Assembly (NCBI RefSeq): GCF_000013445.1
Contig: NC_007796.1
Span: 1,958,936 to 2,022,935, forward strand
Source: Methanospirillum hungatei JF-1
GTDB taxonomy: Archaea > Halobacteriota > Methanomicrobia > Methanomicrobiales > Methanospirillaceae
DNA: 64,000 nt
Direction: 5' to 3'
This document shows positions 28,901 to 38,072 of the stretch, in pieces. The translations under genes and the position numbers were made by a program. The notes under the pieces are model-generated. The model ran no database searches, was not told where the DNA came from, and saw only the letters and a list, made by a program, of their open reading frames with translations. The first letter of the stretch is position 1, and each line of letters begins with the position of its first letter.

Positions 28901-29207
28901 TCCTACTCCCGAAACTGATGGGGGAGGCATTCCAACTAGAATTAATCCCCCATCTCCTGTTGTAAAACCAAAGGTATATCATCGGTTCCATGGGCATGTC
29001 ACGGTTGATGCAGAACGGGCAATACGGGACTTTGGTACCATAAAAGAAGAAATTATCAATCAATTTACAAGCAAAATTAAAACAAAAGTTAAGATTACAA
29101 TTTATATTGATGCGGATATAGAGAATGGTGCAGACGAAAAACTGATTCGGGATGTATCCGAAAATTGTAAAATATTACATTTTGATGCCTGTGAGTTTGA
29201 AGATTAA
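25923..29207 (+). CDS. DUF499 AAA+ ATPase with N-terminal HEPN motif (Hma-type ATPase)
   Basis: 1094 residues. Residues ~1-125 form a helical domain like the Swt1-type HEPN fold, with R89-NQWA-H94, an R-x4-H motif of the kind that forms HEPN ribonuclease sites. The ATPase follows at ~150-700: Walker A NFGGGKTH (K247) and Walker B CLILIDEWVAYA (~350), matching DUF499. A long C-terminal region of unknown fold ends at residue 1094. BREX ATPases of the BrxC/PglY type are, as I recall, related. With the DUF1156 methyltransferase and the DUF3883 helicase it completes the helicase-methylase-ATPase set. Last gene of the island, converging with the first ATP synthase operon. Confidence 0.87.
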   Translation: MALSNYDRVGRAMDQLKTGLMRFVEREMKSAYGETWQEMVTDIPPRDGWVDYWDVQKLLLVMWDQWAKVFSQILGHTERSLVSELRETRNQWAHQKPFSTNDTLRALDSTARLLNAISASAEHAEVEKMRMDLLRLQFEEMRRNEMRKSSFQPTEGKPMGGLKPWREVITPHPDVASGRYQQAEFAADLWQVYLGEGSDEYKHPTEFFRRTFLTEGLRQLLVKGLERLANNGGDPVVELQTNFGGGKTHSMLALWHIFSGSPASDLPGVEELLKDRAVTIPHNVRRVVLVGTKISPGQPVTKPDGTLVRTLWGEIAWQLGGKEGYAMVKEDDEKATNPGDRLRELFNRYSPCLILIDEWVAYARQLHEGTNLPAGTFETQFTFAQALSESAKAAKNTMLVVSIPASDNEIGGEWGKKALERLKNAIGRVESPWRPASQDEGFEIVRRRLFQPLTHEQAVHRDAVARAFIDFYGTHTTEFPIECREGEYERRIKMAYPIHPELFDRLYNDWSTLDKFQRTRGVLRLMAAVIHSLWERQDANLLIMPATVPIDDSNVQFELTRYLEDQWVPVIEKDVDGPHSLPLSLDRDNPNLGRFSACRRIARTIYLGSAPTIRASNRGIDEKRVKLGCVQPGETVPTFGDALRRLTDKATYLYVDGTRYWYSTQPSVTRTAEERAERKSPEDVWDEIQQRLNKHARTRGDFSKVHVCTRSQDIPDERDARLIVLHPKFAHTGREDYSPAIEEATNILSFRGSSPRTYRNTLVFLAPDSTRLSDLESAVRYYLAWSSILHDQEELNLDNFQKRQAETKKKSMDDTIEARIPETYQWLIVPTQPDVRGEIEWETLRLQGQDELTIRASKKLKTDEMLLTEMGGVRLRLELDRVPLWRGDHVSIKQLIEDFATYLYLPRLRDEQVLISAIKNSLNTISVNPDTFVYAAGFDAEKNEYLGLQFMANGAVFSDSMSLLVKPGIAQAQLERKEKLIIDDSGNLKPINNPTPETDGGGIPTRINPPSPVVKPKVYHRFHGHVTVDAERAIRDFGTIKEEIINQFTSKIKTKVKITIYIDADIENGADEKLIRDVSENCKILHFDACEFED

Positions 29208-29300
29208 CTTTCAGTTTCTTATGGATATATCCAATATAACTAGGAATACTTAGTGAAAAACTATTTCAGTTGAACAAAAAATCTTTGTTTAATCACTCCT

Positions 29301-29969
29301 TTACCCTGATCTCACTGCTGCCTGAGCCATTTTCTTTTTCACTTTCTTCCGTTCAATCAATTTCTTCACTTTTTTCAATCTGAACAGATCTTCCCGTTCC
29401 CGCTCCTCGATACTGAACCGGATATACTTAGCCTGCTCTTTCAGTTCCGGAATAATAATCTGATCCAGGGCATTCACCCGTCTGCGGTTCATCTGGATCT
29501 CATTCCCGATCCGGCGGAGAGTCGTCTCGGTCTCGGCAAGCCGAATTATCATATCCATCTCGGCCTCGAACTTTTCAGCCGCTTCATTTATCCGGCTGCT
29601 GGTCCCGATAAGCCCGTATCCCCGCTGCATGACGTTCAGGGCAACACTCTTCTTCTGGATAACCGGAACCGGGACTCCCATGATATTCTTCCCGGATATA
29701 TCAACCATGATCTGCCGCTTGGTTGCATAGGAGGCAGATTTAACCGCAATCGGATCATCTACCGCTTCAGCTACGAGGAGGGCAAGATCGGCCTCGATGG
29801 CAAGTTGTTCAAGCCCTTCCCGTGATTCTGAAAAATTGACCATGATCTTAAAAAATTCCTGGATGAGAGCCTCCATCTTCTCTTTGAGGAGGTCACGGCC
29901 CTGCTCTGCCAGCACGATCTGGGACCGTTTTTTCATCAGCTCCATCCGGGTCGGGTGCACCTGCTCCAT
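29301..29969 (-). CDS. atpD: A1AO ATP synthase subunit D, operon 1
   Basis: 222 residues of nearly continuous coiled coil, the central rotor shaft that turns inside the A3B3 head. The N-terminal HPTRMELMKKRSQIVLAEQGRDLLKEK motif and the C-terminal RRRVNALDQIIIPEL segment are diagnostic. A GGAGGG site lies just upstream of the start, 3 bases after the subunit B stop. Last gene of operon 1. Confidence 0.95.
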   Translation of the reverse strand: MEQVHPTRMELMKKRSQIVLAEQGRDLLKEKMEALIQEFFKIMVNFSESREGLEQLAIEADLALLVAEAVDDPIAVKSASYATKRQIMVDISGKNIMGVPVPVIQKKSVALNVMQRGYGLIGTSSRINEAAEKFEAEMDMIIRLAETETTLRRIGNEIQMNRRRVNALDQIIIPELKEQAKYIRFSIEEREREDLFRLKKVKKLIERKKVKKKMAQAAVRSG

Positions 29970-29972
29970 GGC

Positions 29973-31373
29973 CTACCCTCCGGATATGATAAGAGTCCGG
30001 TATTTATCGATATACTCTTCCTTAATCCGCTTCAGCTCCTCATCTGGCAGCAGGCTGAAGAGTTCCCAGGCGACCTGCAACGTTGTCTCAATGCTTCGCT
30101 CAACGTTCCCCTGTGATATAAACCGTTTCTCAAAGTGATCAGCAAACTTGAGATAATTCCGGTCAAGCTCCGAGAGTGCTTCTTCTCCGACAATGGCAAC
30201 GAGTCTTCGAAGGTCCCGCCCATAGGCATATGAAGCATATAGCTGATCTGCCACATTCCGATGATCCTCACGGGTCTTACCTGGCCCGATTCCCAGGTTC
30301 ATGAGCCGCGAAAGACAGGGGAGAGCATCAATGGGCGGATTAATCCCTTTCCTGAACAGATCACGGGAGAGTACAATCTGCCCCTCAGTGATGTACCCGG
30401 TCAGATCAGGCACCGGATGGGTGATATCATCATCCGGCATCGTCAGGATCGGGATCTGGGTGATCGAACCGGTACAGCCCTTGATACGACCGGCCCGCTC
30501 GTAAATGGTTGCAAGGTCGGTGTACATATACCCCGGATACCCGCGACGACCAGGAATCTCCTCCCGTGCTGTTGAGATCTCACGAAGAGCATCGCAATAA
30601 TTTGTCATATCGGTCAGGATGACCAGTACATGCAGATTGTGTGTATACGCCAGGAACTCAGCAGCAGTCAGAGCACACCGGGGCGTTGCAATCCGTTCAA
30701 TCGTCGGATCATCGGCCAGGTTTAAGAAGAAGACGACCCGTTCAAGGGCTCCGCTCTCTTCAAACTCCTTCATGAAGAATGACGCTTCCTTGTAGGTGAT
30801 ACCCATCGCTGCAAAGACCACGGCAAAGTTCTCACCCTCACCAAGAACCTTTGCCTGTTTTGCAATCTGGGCAGCCAGCTGATTTGCCGGAAGTCCTGCA
30901 CCTGAGAAGATAGGAAGTTTCTGTCCCCTGACAAGAGTGTTTAATGCATCAATTGCCGATATACCGGTCTGGATAAACTCGGCAGGTTTGTCACGGGAGT
31001 AGGGATTGATCGGCATACCGGCGATATCGAGCCGTGCCTCCGGAATGATTTCCGGACCACCATCCCGTGGCCGTCCGACCCCGTCCAGTACCCGACCAAG
31101 CATATCATAGGAGACATCAAGAAGGGGTGACTGGCCGGTAAACCTGACCGTAGTCACATGGCTATCTATACCCCGTGTCCCCTCAAAGACCTGGACAACT
31201 GCAATATCCTCTGAAATATCAAGAATCTGGCCGGTCCGTGCCTCACCATCCGGAAGAATGATCTGTGCTGTCTCTCCAAACGAGATCTCCTTGGGCCGTT
31301 CAACAAAGATCAGGGGACCTGATACATAATTGACCGTCTGGTACTCAACCGTAATCAGGCTGCCGTGCTGCAT
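29973..31373 (-). CDS. atpB: A1AO ATP synthase subunit B, operon 1 (non-catalytic)
   Basis: 466 residues, homologous to the F1 alpha-like, non-catalytic nucleotide-binding subunit. The degenerate P-loop region reads [15 protein letters not shown], as normal for subunit B. The C-terminal helical domain carries [20 protein letters not shown]. It starts inside the end of subunit A (19-base overlap), with GGAGGTG 6 bases before the ATG. It alternates with subunit A in the A3B3 hexamer. Confidence 0.96.
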   Translation of the reverse strand: MQHGSLITVEYQTVNYVSGPLIFVERPKEISFGETAQIILPDGEARTGQILDISEDIAVVQVFEGTRGIDSHVTTVRFTGQSPLLDVSYDMLGRVLDGVGRPRDGGPEIIPEARLDIAGMPINPYSRDKPAEFIQTGISAIDALNTLVRGQKLPIFSGAGLPANQLAAQIAKQAKVLGEGENFAVVFAAMGITYKEASFFMKEFEESGALERVVFFLNLADDPTIERIATPRCALTAAEFLAYTHNLHVLVILTDMTNYCDALREISTAREEIPGRRGYPGYMYTDLATIYERAGRIKGCTGSITQIPILTMPDDDITHPVPDLTGYITEGQIVLSRDLFRKGINPPIDALPCLSRLMNLGIGPGKTREDHRNVADQLYASYAYGRDLRRLVAIVGEEALSELDRNYLKFADHFEKRFISQGNVERSIETTLQVAWELFSLLPDEELKRIKEEYIDKYRTLIISGG

Positions 31374-33109
31374 GTCTGCACCTCCAGGTTTTCAGTCTGT
31401 TCCCAGACAATATCACTCAGTCGTTTCAACCGGTCCAGATCCCTCTGCTCTTTCATCCGTGCTATCTCTGACCGTGCCGGGATGGAGAGGAGCTGACGAA
31501 GCGGGACATTCCGTCTCATGGCTGCACGGATTGCATCATAATACCAGATAATGATCTTCAGCATCCAGTACTGTTTTTCAAGCGGACAGAATGAATCATC
31601 ATCACTGTATGCACTCTGCTGCAGGAAATCTTCTCGGATGATCTTTGCAATCTCAAGAACGACCTTCTCCTTGTCAGGAAGGGCATCAGGCCCGACAAGC
31701 TGCACGATCTCCTGCAGTTCTACTTCCTTTTGCAGAATATACATCGCCCGTCCCCTGAACTGGTACCAGTCTCTGGCGACCTTCTCCGAAAACCAGTCCT
31801 CGACATCCTCCAAATACAGGGAATAACTCCGGATCCAATTTACCGACGGGTAATGCCGGCGGTATGCAAGATTTGCATCAAGTGCCCAGAATGTTCCGGC
31901 AATACGAAGAGTATTCTGTGTAATCGGCTCTGAGAAGTCCCCGCCTGGTGGTGATACCGCCCCGATGATCGTCACCGACCCGGTCTTCTCCTCCGAACCG
32001 GCACAGATGACACGCCCGGCCCGTTCATAAAAGGCAGCAAGACGGGTTGCAAGATAGGCAGGATACCCTTCTTCCCCTGGCATCTCCTCAAGCCGTCCTG
32101 ACACTTCACGAAGTGCTTCACCCCACCGGGACGTTGAATCGGCTAGAAGTGCAACATCCATGCCCATGTCCCGGTAATATTCAGCGATAGTAATCCCGGT
32201 ATAAATGGATGCTTCACGGGCAGCGACCGGCATATTTGAGGTGTTTGCTATCATGATCGTCCGCTCAATCAGGGGATAGCCGGTCCTCGGGTCGGTCAGT
32301 TCTGGAAACTCAGTCAGCACATCAGTCATCTCGTTGCCCCGTTCACCGCACCCGATGTACACAACCACCTGGGTATCTGCCCATTTCGCAAGAGTCTGCT
32401 CAGACACCGTCTTTCCGGTTCCAAATCCGCCCGGAATCATGGCAGTCCCACCCTTTACCAGGGGGAACATGGTATCAAATACCCGCTGACCGGTGAGCAG
32501 GGGAACCTCCGGATCCAGTCGTTTGACAAAGGGCCTCCCTTTCCTGACCGGCCACCGCTGAAGCATGGTTATCTCGGTCCCGTCTGCAAGGGTACATACT
32601 ACATCGGTTACGGTGAACTCTCCAGAAGCGATCGTTTTTATCTCGCCTGATACGCCGGGTGGGACCATGATCGAATGGACCAGATGAAACTCCTGGACCG
32701 TTCCAAGAACATCACCGGTCTGGACCATTTCACCAGCTTTCTTCACCGGATTAAATGCCCATCTCTTCTCCCGGTCTAGGCCGGGGACCATGATCCCCCT
32801 GCTGATATAGTTCCCGCTTTTCGCATACAGGGCAGGAAGCGGCCGCTGTACCCCGTCATAAATAGATGCCAGCAGACCCGGACCCAGCTCGACGGAGAGC
32901 GGAACACCGGTATTCTCCACCGGTTCGTGGATCATAAGACCGGTGGTATCCTCATAGACCTGGATGACTGCCTCATCACCTTCAAGGCGGATAATCTCAC
33001 CGGGAAGAGCAGCCCTACCCACCCATACCACATCATACATCCGCGATCCGGTCATATTCCTGGCAGTAATCACCGGCCCTGAAATCCTGGCTATTGTTCC
33101 GGTAATCAT
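31355..33109 (-). CDS. atpA: A1AO ATP synthase subunit A, operon 1 (catalytic)
   Basis: 584 residues, the catalytic subunit with the ~90-residue 'bulge' insertion typical of V/A-type A subunits. The P-loop reads [11 protein letters not shown], against GPFGSGKT in operon 2 and in the textbook archaeal enzyme. Walker B-like and switch residues follow in [12 protein letters not shown] and [15 protein letters not shown]. The start is 1 base after the subunit F stop with a GAGGAG site. Confidence 0.96.
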   Translation of the reverse strand: MITGTIARISGPVITARNMTGSRMYDVVWVGRAALPGEIIRLEGDEAVIQVYEDTTGLMIHEPVENTGVPLSVELGPGLLASIYDGVQRPLPALYAKSGNYISRGIMVPGLDREKRWAFNPVKKAGEMVQTGDVLGTVQEFHLVHSIMVPPGVSGEIKTIASGEFTVTDVVCTLADGTEITMLQRWPVRKGRPFVKRLDPEVPLLTGQRVFDTMFPLVKGGTAMIPGGFGTGKTVSEQTLAKWADTQVVVYIGCGERGNEMTDVLTEFPELTDPRTGYPLIERTIMIANTSNMPVAAREASIYTGITIAEYYRDMGMDVALLADSTSRWGEALREVSGRLEEMPGEEGYPAYLATRLAAFYERAGRVICAGSEEKTGSVTIIGAVSPPGGDFSEPITQNTLRIAGTFWALDANLAYRRHYPSVNWIRSYSLYLEDVEDWFSEKVARDWYQFRGRAMYILQKEVELQEIVQLVGPDALPDKEKVVLEIAKIIREDFLQQSAYSDDDSFCPLEKQYWMLKIIIWYYDAIRAAMRRNVPLRQLLSIPARSEIARMKEQRDLDRLKRLSDIVWEQTENLEVQTCSTAA

Positions 33110-33110
33110 A

Positions 33111-33431
33111 TTAGCTCCTCATTACCACATTGTATCCAATTGCTCTCCGGAGCAGCCGTTCCACATATCCGCTCACTTCATCGCCTTTTCGTGGTGCAGG
33201 AATCGGGATGATGACCGGGTGATAACACCGCTCAACCTGTTCATACAGACTCTTGTCAAGATTGGCCAGGTAATCCTCCCTGATGGCAATTATTCCGGTC
33301 TCCTCTTCGTGAAGGAGAGATGAAAGAACTCTGGATGCTTCAAAGGAATCTTCCACCTCAAGGACATCAGATCCGGCAAGACGAAACCCGGTTGCTGATT
33401 CCGGATCAGTGATGACGACGACTTTATACAT
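33111..33431 (-). CDS. atpF: A1AO ATP synthase subunit F, operon 1
   Basis: 106 residues. Rossmann-like N-terminal domain ([20 protein letters not shown]) and a C-terminal helix ([15 protein letters not shown]) that reaches into the head. It binds the D shaft and modulates ATP hydrolysis. Overlaps subunit C by 8 bases. Confidence 0.92.
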   Translation of the reverse strand: MYKVVVITDPESATGFRLAGSDVLEVEDSFEASRVLSSLLHEEETGIIAIREDYLANLDKSLYEQVERCYHPVIIPIPAPRKGDEVSGYVERLLRRAIGYNVVMRS

Positions 33432-34473
33432 ACACCATCTCAGCCTCCATATCTTCAGGGGGGATCAGGGCATTTTTACACCGGGCGATGATACGCAGGT
33501 TCATTATCTCGGTGTATTTTGCCCACAGATACCCGATAACCACCGTCACCGACAGAGGATCCCCCCGGTATAACCTGACTGCATGTCTGATGAGATATTC
33601 ATCAAGAAGATGCTGGTACGTGGATATTTTAACTGTATCGCCTTCGGTGCTTCGAAGATCAGAAAGAAACCGGTACGGAGTCTCTTCAAGATATTCAATG
33701 AGCGATGCTATGGAGCCAAGATTTAATAGCATTTTGAGCTTCTTTCGGTTGAAGACCTTTCCACCATCCAGAAGCATTGGCTGAGCATCTTCAGGATCCA
33801 CATGATCCCGAAACATCATCAGGAGTGATTTAATATTGATAAGATCGATTTCAGTTCCGATAATCTCACGGATCTTACGCTCTTCAACAGATTTGCCACC
33901 GACAAGAGAAAGAGCCCGCTCATAATAGAACCGGTCCAGGGCATTTTCCAGTATGAAGAGATCTCCCTGAGCATTATAATCAGGAAATGCCTGGGTGAGG
34001 GGTATGGCATAGGGGACTTCCCAGGTTGCCAGAAGATCAATGACGCTTTTGACATCCGGCTGTTTTAAGAGTTCAGATAGGAGTGATTCATCAAATTCTC
34101 CAGCTGGAACCAGATTCTCCCGGATCTGCATGGTTGGCACTTTAATCCTCTTTCCACGCAGAATGGTTTTTAAATTGTGAATATCCCATCGGGAAGAAAA
34201 GATGAGGATATACCGCTCTCCTTTCTCTCCCTGAAGAAATTCCGAGATCTTCTGAATCGTTCTGATAAGATTCAGCCGGAGAGCTTCCTCTATCCCGCTC
34301 AGCCCGGATTTTCCGACAAGGGCACGCTCGAGATCCTCATGATATGAAGTCTCTTCCAGGGCAGTTATCAGGGAACTGATGTCAGGCTTTAAAATCAGGT
34401 TGCTTAAACTTTTTTTATCAAGCAACCGGGAGTACATACCCCGAATCCTGGCATTGACATACCCGCTATCCAT
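33424..34473 (-). CDS. atpC: A1AO ATP synthase subunit C, operon 1
   Basis: About 349 residues, all helical, soluble. It sits on the K ring like a socket and connects it to the D/F shaft. Diagnostic: GYVNARIRGMYSRLL at the N terminus and the C-terminal GYLWAKYTEIMNLRIIARC. I chose the ATG at 34473, which has GGAGGG just upstream; an ATG at 34485 is also in frame. Overlaps subunit E by 8 bases. No transmembrane segment, unlike its operon 2 paralogue. Confidence 0.93.
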   Translation of the reverse strand: MDSGYVNARIRGMYSRLLDKKSLSNLILKPDISSLITALEETSYHEDLERALVGKSGLSGIEEALRLNLIRTIQKISEFLQGEKGERYILIFSSRWDIHNLKTILRGKRIKVPTMQIRENLVPAGEFDESLLSELLKQPDVKSVIDLLATWEVPYAIPLTQAFPDYNAQGDLFILENALDRFYYERALSLVGGKSVEERKIREIIGTEIDLINIKSLLMMFRDHVDPEDAQPMLLDGGKVFNRKKLKMLLNLGSIASLIEYLEETPYRFLSDLRSTEGDTVKISTYQHLLDEYLIRHAVRLYRGDPLSVTVVIGYLWAKYTEIMNLRIIARCKNALIPPEDMEAEMVYV

Positions 34474-35059
34474 CAGGCCCTCCAAGAATCAGGTTGATAA
34501 TCTCAAGGGTAGACGTATCCCTGATCCGTTCCATTCTGCTTTCCAGGGTGTTATATGCACGAATCCTGCCATCTGCAGATGTTCCGGATAATCCACCAAT
34601 TGTCGTGATATCCTGCATAATATCACAAACTATACCGGTTTTTTTGAGTACATCACTGCAAATTTTCGAATCTGCCGGATCAATATGAAGAATGATTTCT
34701 TCTCCAGCAAGGGCGGAAATAACCTCACGAGTCAGCCGCTCATACAAAGCAGGATATGATGGATCAGACCTGATTCCGGAGATCTTCTCTTTGGAACGGG
34801 AAAACGCATCATCAATGAGTTTTTGTCTGACTGCACTGATCCTTTTCTTCACTTCCTGTTTCGCAAGGAATTTCTGGCGGTTATTCTCCAGAATCAGGTC
34901 CCGTTTCGCTTTCTCCAGGTATTGAGCATGGATGGCAGATGATTCTGTCTCTGCTTCCCGAAGAATTGCCTCCACTTCTCGTTCAGCATTCCGGAGAACT
35001 TCCTGTTTTTTCTCCTCGGCTGCTGATTCTATGGACTTGATAAGGTCTTCGTATGCCAT
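34466..35059 (-). CDS. atpE: A1AO ATP synthase subunit E, operon 1
   Basis: About 197 residues, with a long N-terminal coiled coil (MAYEDLIKSIESAAEEKKQE...) and a globular C-terminal domain. It forms the peripheral stator stalk with subunit H. The start at 35059 follows a GGTGAGC site by 5 bases; the longer frame to 35107 would overlap subunit K and adds 16 residues without family similarity. Confidence 0.92.
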   Translation of the reverse strand: MAYEDLIKSIESAAEEKKQEVLRNAEREVEAILREAETESSAIHAQYLEKAKRDLILENNRQKFLAKQEVKKRISAVRQKLIDDAFSRSKEKISGIRSDPSYPALYERLTREVISALAGEEIILHIDPADSKICSDVLKKTGIVCDIMQDITTIGGLSGTSADGRIRAYNTLESRMERIRDTSTLEIINLILGGPDG

Positions 35060-35099
35060 TCTTCGCTCACCTTCTGCATCACCTGGGTAGCAGCTCTCT

Positions 35100-35318
35100 T
35101 CACTCAACCATAATGATGATCATTGCCGCTACGACAAAACCAAGAATAACCAGTGTTTCCGGAATTGCTTCAAGAACAATCACCGTACCGGCCGATTCAG
35201 GTCTTTCGGCCACGGTTCCGGCTCCGGCAGCACCAATCTTTGACTGAGCGATTCCTGTGGCAATTGCGCCTCCTGCAAAGGCGATTGCTGCGCCAATGGG
35301 GACTTCCCATCCTGTCAT
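35100..35318 (-). CDS. atpK: A1AO ATP synthase rotor subunit K, operon 1 (single hairpin)
   Basis: 72 residues from the ATG at 35318 (GGAGGT 4 bases upstream); a longer frame from 35330 adds 4. Two transmembrane helices form one hairpin: the first is rich in Gly/Ala (IGAAIAFAGGAIATGIA), the second carries the ion-binding Glu in IPETLVILGFVVAA. This is the standard one-carboxylate-per-hairpin c subunit. Copies assemble into the membrane rotor ring. Confidence 0.94.
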   Translation of the reverse strand: MTGWEVPIGAAIAFAGGAIATGIAQSKIGAAGAGTVAERPESAGTVIVLEAIPETLVILGFVVAAMIIIMVE

Positions 35319-35402
35319 GATAACCTCCATCGTTTACCTTATCCTGTGCAGATTTATATATTGTGGTTTGTCTGTCAAAAGAAAGAGAATGGAAAAAAAG
35401 AA

Positions 35403-37316
35403 TCAGAGTCTCTCTTTTCCAAATGGCTTATACGGAACGCCTCCGCCTTCATAAAACTTGGAGAAAAATTCCACGACATGCAATCTCAGTGAGTGAATTG
35501 ACGGACTGAACATGGCGAGGAAAATATTGAGTGTATGAAGGAGAATAGCGACAATAATTCCCAGAACAAGGATACCCAGCTCATGCGAAAGACGGTTCGC
35601 CACTAAAGCCAGAATAACTGATGCAAGACCTATTGCCATCAGACGGGCATAAGACATGATATTTCCAATAGTCCCCATCACTTCTATGACTCCCCTGCTT
35701 CCTCCGCCATAGATGAGACAGCCAATCGAAGCCAGCATCAGCGCGATTACGGCAAATGTTACCGACCCAGGTACATGACCGGCATATGCACCAAGTAAGA
35801 GAAGAATTCCAGATAACAGTCCGAGCATCCCGGCTTTTTCGATGATATGCCTGGTTTTATGGTGTCGGTACGCATTCAGAATCCCTAGGGACAAACCCAG
35901 GAACACATGAAATACCCCGATACCAATGGTCAGTATCAGAAGAGGGATGATGGCTTCTATCCGATTCCAGGTGATCCCGAATAGCGTGATGGGATGAATC
36001 CAGCCCATGTGTTCCCCAAGATCGCCAAAAAACTCTCCATAGAAATATCCGAAAATCATCGTCGGGATAGATGAGATCATCAGGATACTCATGAGCTGAC
36101 AGATCCAGGGAATCTCCCTGAATTTATACCGGACCGCCAGGCTGAAACACAGGATTACCAGTCCATACCCGATATCTCCCACGATGAGCCCGAAGAAGAG
36201 GGGGAAGAAGATTGCTATCAGAGGAGTGGGGTCTATCTCCCGGTACATAGGCGGTGTGACCAGGTTCATGAAGAACTCGAAGGGTTTTGCCCAGAATGGG
36301 TTATCGAAGAAGACCGGAGCATCATCATACCGTGATGGATCATCGGGGAGTTCATGAACGACAACCGACTCTCCAAAACTCTCCACGAGGGCCTTTTTTG
36401 TTGCCGGTAGAAATTTCTTCGGTATCCATCCCTTTACCACAAAAGTGTACTCAGTCTGACCAAAGTGTGAATATGCGGATGTCTCTTCAAGAAAATCGGT
36501 GAGCAAAATTTTCAGGGTGACGAGATCTGCATACCACCTGGTCGAAATATCACGAATTTTTGCCTCTATTTCAGTAATTTCTGTACGGATTGCATCCTTG
36601 TCTGCCTGTATGAGAGTCAGGGCGTCATCCAGAGGCATATTCGTATACTCCTGGGGTATCCGGACTTCATTCACATTTTTGGAATAGAGAAAATCATGAA
36701 CTTTATTGGCATATTTTTTACTGAAGACCGTAATGACTGCAATGTTTTTCTCATCAAGATCAGCACTGATAAACTCAAACTGGTTTTTTGTGATTTCGGA
36801 GAGAAACGGGTGAATAATATCGAGAACCGATTCAAATTCCTTCTGAATAATCAGGATCGTGACTTCAAATCCCTCAAGAGTAGGGAGTTGCTGCTCAAGG
36901 GGAGAGATCTTCCGTATGATCTTCTCATATCTAAGCAGGGTCGTATACCGGACATCAAGGTCCCCCTTTCTGTTTTCAAGTGACCTGAGTTTCTCCTCGA
37001 GTGAATCACAGATTGTTGTTGCAGTAACTACAAGATCTTTAAAGGGGAGACTTGCGTATTTATCAATAAAAGGGCTTTTGTTATGCTTTTTTGAGTCAAC
37101 CGGAGTAAGGATCTGGATCTGTCCCCTGATTCTGATGAGAAGAGAGGATAACTCTTCAGTATGAAACGTATCAAGAGGACGTACCACCATGCCATCAGGG
37201 ATATCAGTCTTTGCATCTTCAAGATGAATGGAACCTGCCTGGTACAGTACATCAATAATACGCTGATAGTCTTTTTTCGGACCTACCACCAGGATTCTCA
37301 TCATCTTTTGCAGCAT
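35403..37316 (-). CDS. atpI: A1AO ATP synthase subunit I (a), operon 1
   Basis: 637 residues. The N-terminal ~320 residues are cytosolic, alpha/beta plus coiled coil, and attach to the peripheral stalks. The C-terminal half has about eight transmembrane helices that provide the ion half-channels, with motifs FFPLFFGLIVGDIGYG and SYARLMAIGLASVILA (the Arg in the latter region is the essential one). It ends with FFSKFYEGGGVPYKPFG, the usual tail of archaeal I subunits. Confidence 0.95.
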   Translation of the reverse strand: MLQKMMRILVVGPKKDYQRIIDVLYQAGSIHLEDAKTDIPDGMVVRPLDTFHTEELSSLLIRIRGQIQILTPVDSKKHNKSPFIDKYASLPFKDLVVTATTICDSLEEKLRSLENRKGDLDVRYTTLLRYEKIIRKISPLEQQLPTLEGFEVTILIIQKEFESVLDIIHPFLSEITKNQFEFISADLDEKNIAVITVFSKKYANKVHDFLYSKNVNEVRIPQEYTNMPLDDALTLIQADKDAIRTEITEIEAKIRDISTRWYADLVTLKILLTDFLEETSAYSHFGQTEYTFVVKGWIPKKFLPATKKALVESFGESVVVHELPDDPSRYDDAPVFFDNPFWAKPFEFFMNLVTPPMYREIDPTPLIAIFFPLFFGLIVGDIGYGLVILCFSLAVRYKFREIPWICQLMSILMISSIPTMIFGYFYGEFFGDLGEHMGWIHPITLFGITWNRIEAIIPLLILTIGIGVFHVFLGLSLGILNAYRHHKTRHIIEKAGMLGLLSGILLLLGAYAGHVPGSVTFAVIALMLASIGCLIYGGGSRGVIEVMGTIGNIMSYARLMAIGLASVILALVANRLSHELGILVLGIIVAILLHTLNIFLAMFSPSIHSLRLHVVEFFSKFYEGGGVPYKPFGKERL

Positions 37317-37317
37317 G

Positions 37318-37635
37318 TTATCCCAGGATCATCTCGATTATTCTGTTCACCGCATTATCTACTTTTTTCTCTCCTGTCTTCAGAATTTTATCTGCTTCAG
37401 CTTCTCCCGCTGCAAGAATCGAACTGATCTGTACAGCAAGTTCATCAAGCCCGCTCTGCATGTACTGTGATGCCTCCAGAGCTCCTTTTTGTTCTGCATC
37501 CTCCCGCATACTCCGTGCCCTGACCCGTGCATCATGAATCCGGGTTTCAGCCTCTTTACAGGCAATATCACATTGACCTTTCAGCTCTGCTTCTTTTCGT
37601 GATATCTGATCCAGCAATGAGTGTTCAGTCTCCAT
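37318..37635 (-). CDS. atpH: A1AO ATP synthase subunit H, operon 1
   Basis: About 105 residues, one continuous coiled coil rich in Ala/Glu/Lys/Arg, the peripheral-stalk partner of subunit E. First subunit gene of operon 1; its stop is 1 base before the start of subunit I. The ATG at 37635 has a GGGGAAGAG purine stretch upstream; the ATG at 37653 is an alternative. Confidence 0.85.
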   Translation of the reverse strand: METEHSLLDQISRKEAELKGQCDIACKEAETRIHDARVRARSMREDAEQKGALEASQYMQSGLDELAVQISSILAAGEAEADKILKTGEKKVDNAVNRIIEMILG

Positions 37636-37718
37636 ACTCTTCCCCTTTCCCATAAAGCCAGGCTGAAACCCGGCAGTTTAAGAATCAGGAATGCCCGTAT
37701 ATGTCACAAATACCAATA

Positions 37719-37886
37719 TTAAAGACCGTATTTGCTCTTCATTCTCCGGGTCATCCCATAGCTGTCGGTATCTTCAAGATGCTTTTTACAGGGCGGACGG
37801 CTAGCGGCTTCGAGTATTCGATCCTCGCACCGTTTCATTGCAATCTGCTTGAGCTCGAGGATCTTTTTCATATCTGGTACAGCCAT
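37719..37886 (-). CDS. Possible 55-residue small protein upstream of atpH (operon 1)
   Basis: Reading the minus strand, ATG at 37886 follows GGTGATAGGT, a site matching the methanogen 16S tail, and the frame runs to TAA at 37719. The product begins MAVPDMKKILELKQIAMKRC, is basic and helical, has two Cys (in MKRCEDR and PPCKKH), and ends KSKYGL. It lies 66-84 bases ahead of atpH on the same strand, so it may be the first gene of the operon. No family recognised; it could be a regulatory or assembly peptide. Confidence 0.45.
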   Translation of the reverse strand: MAVPDMKKILELKQIAMKRCEDRILEAASRPPCKKHLEDTDSYGMTRRMKSKYGL

Positions 37887-38072
37887 ACCTATCACCCCGT
37901 GTCATGTGAGATAGTGACCTTTTACTATCACATAATATTTAAGAGTAGTACTCCATGTATCCATCAGTGAATAACAACATTTCTATCACCTATCGATACC
38001 AGGCCTTTGTATGGTTTTCAAATCTCTCCCGGAACAGATAATATATCCAATTCGCAATAGTATATCAGGAAA

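Noticed and set aside
11546-29207. Reading the island as DISARM or BREX
   Set aside because: DUF1998 DrmA/DrmB, the phospholipase-D DrmC, PglZ and BrxL are all absent; DUF1156 with DUF499 and a DUF3883 helicase fits an Hma-type locus better.
29208-29300. tRNA or terminator hairpin between the DUF499 gene and operon 1
   Set aside because: No cloverleaf or stable stem was found; only short A/T runs.
35060-35107. 16-residue N-terminal extension of subunit E in operon 1
   Set aside because: It would overlap subunit K, and a GGTGAGC site supports the start at 35059.
37701-37970. 89-codon plus-strand frame between the ATP synthase operon and the coiled-coil gene
   Set aside because: It has no ribosome-binding site and lies opposite the 55-residue minus-strand ORF, which has one.
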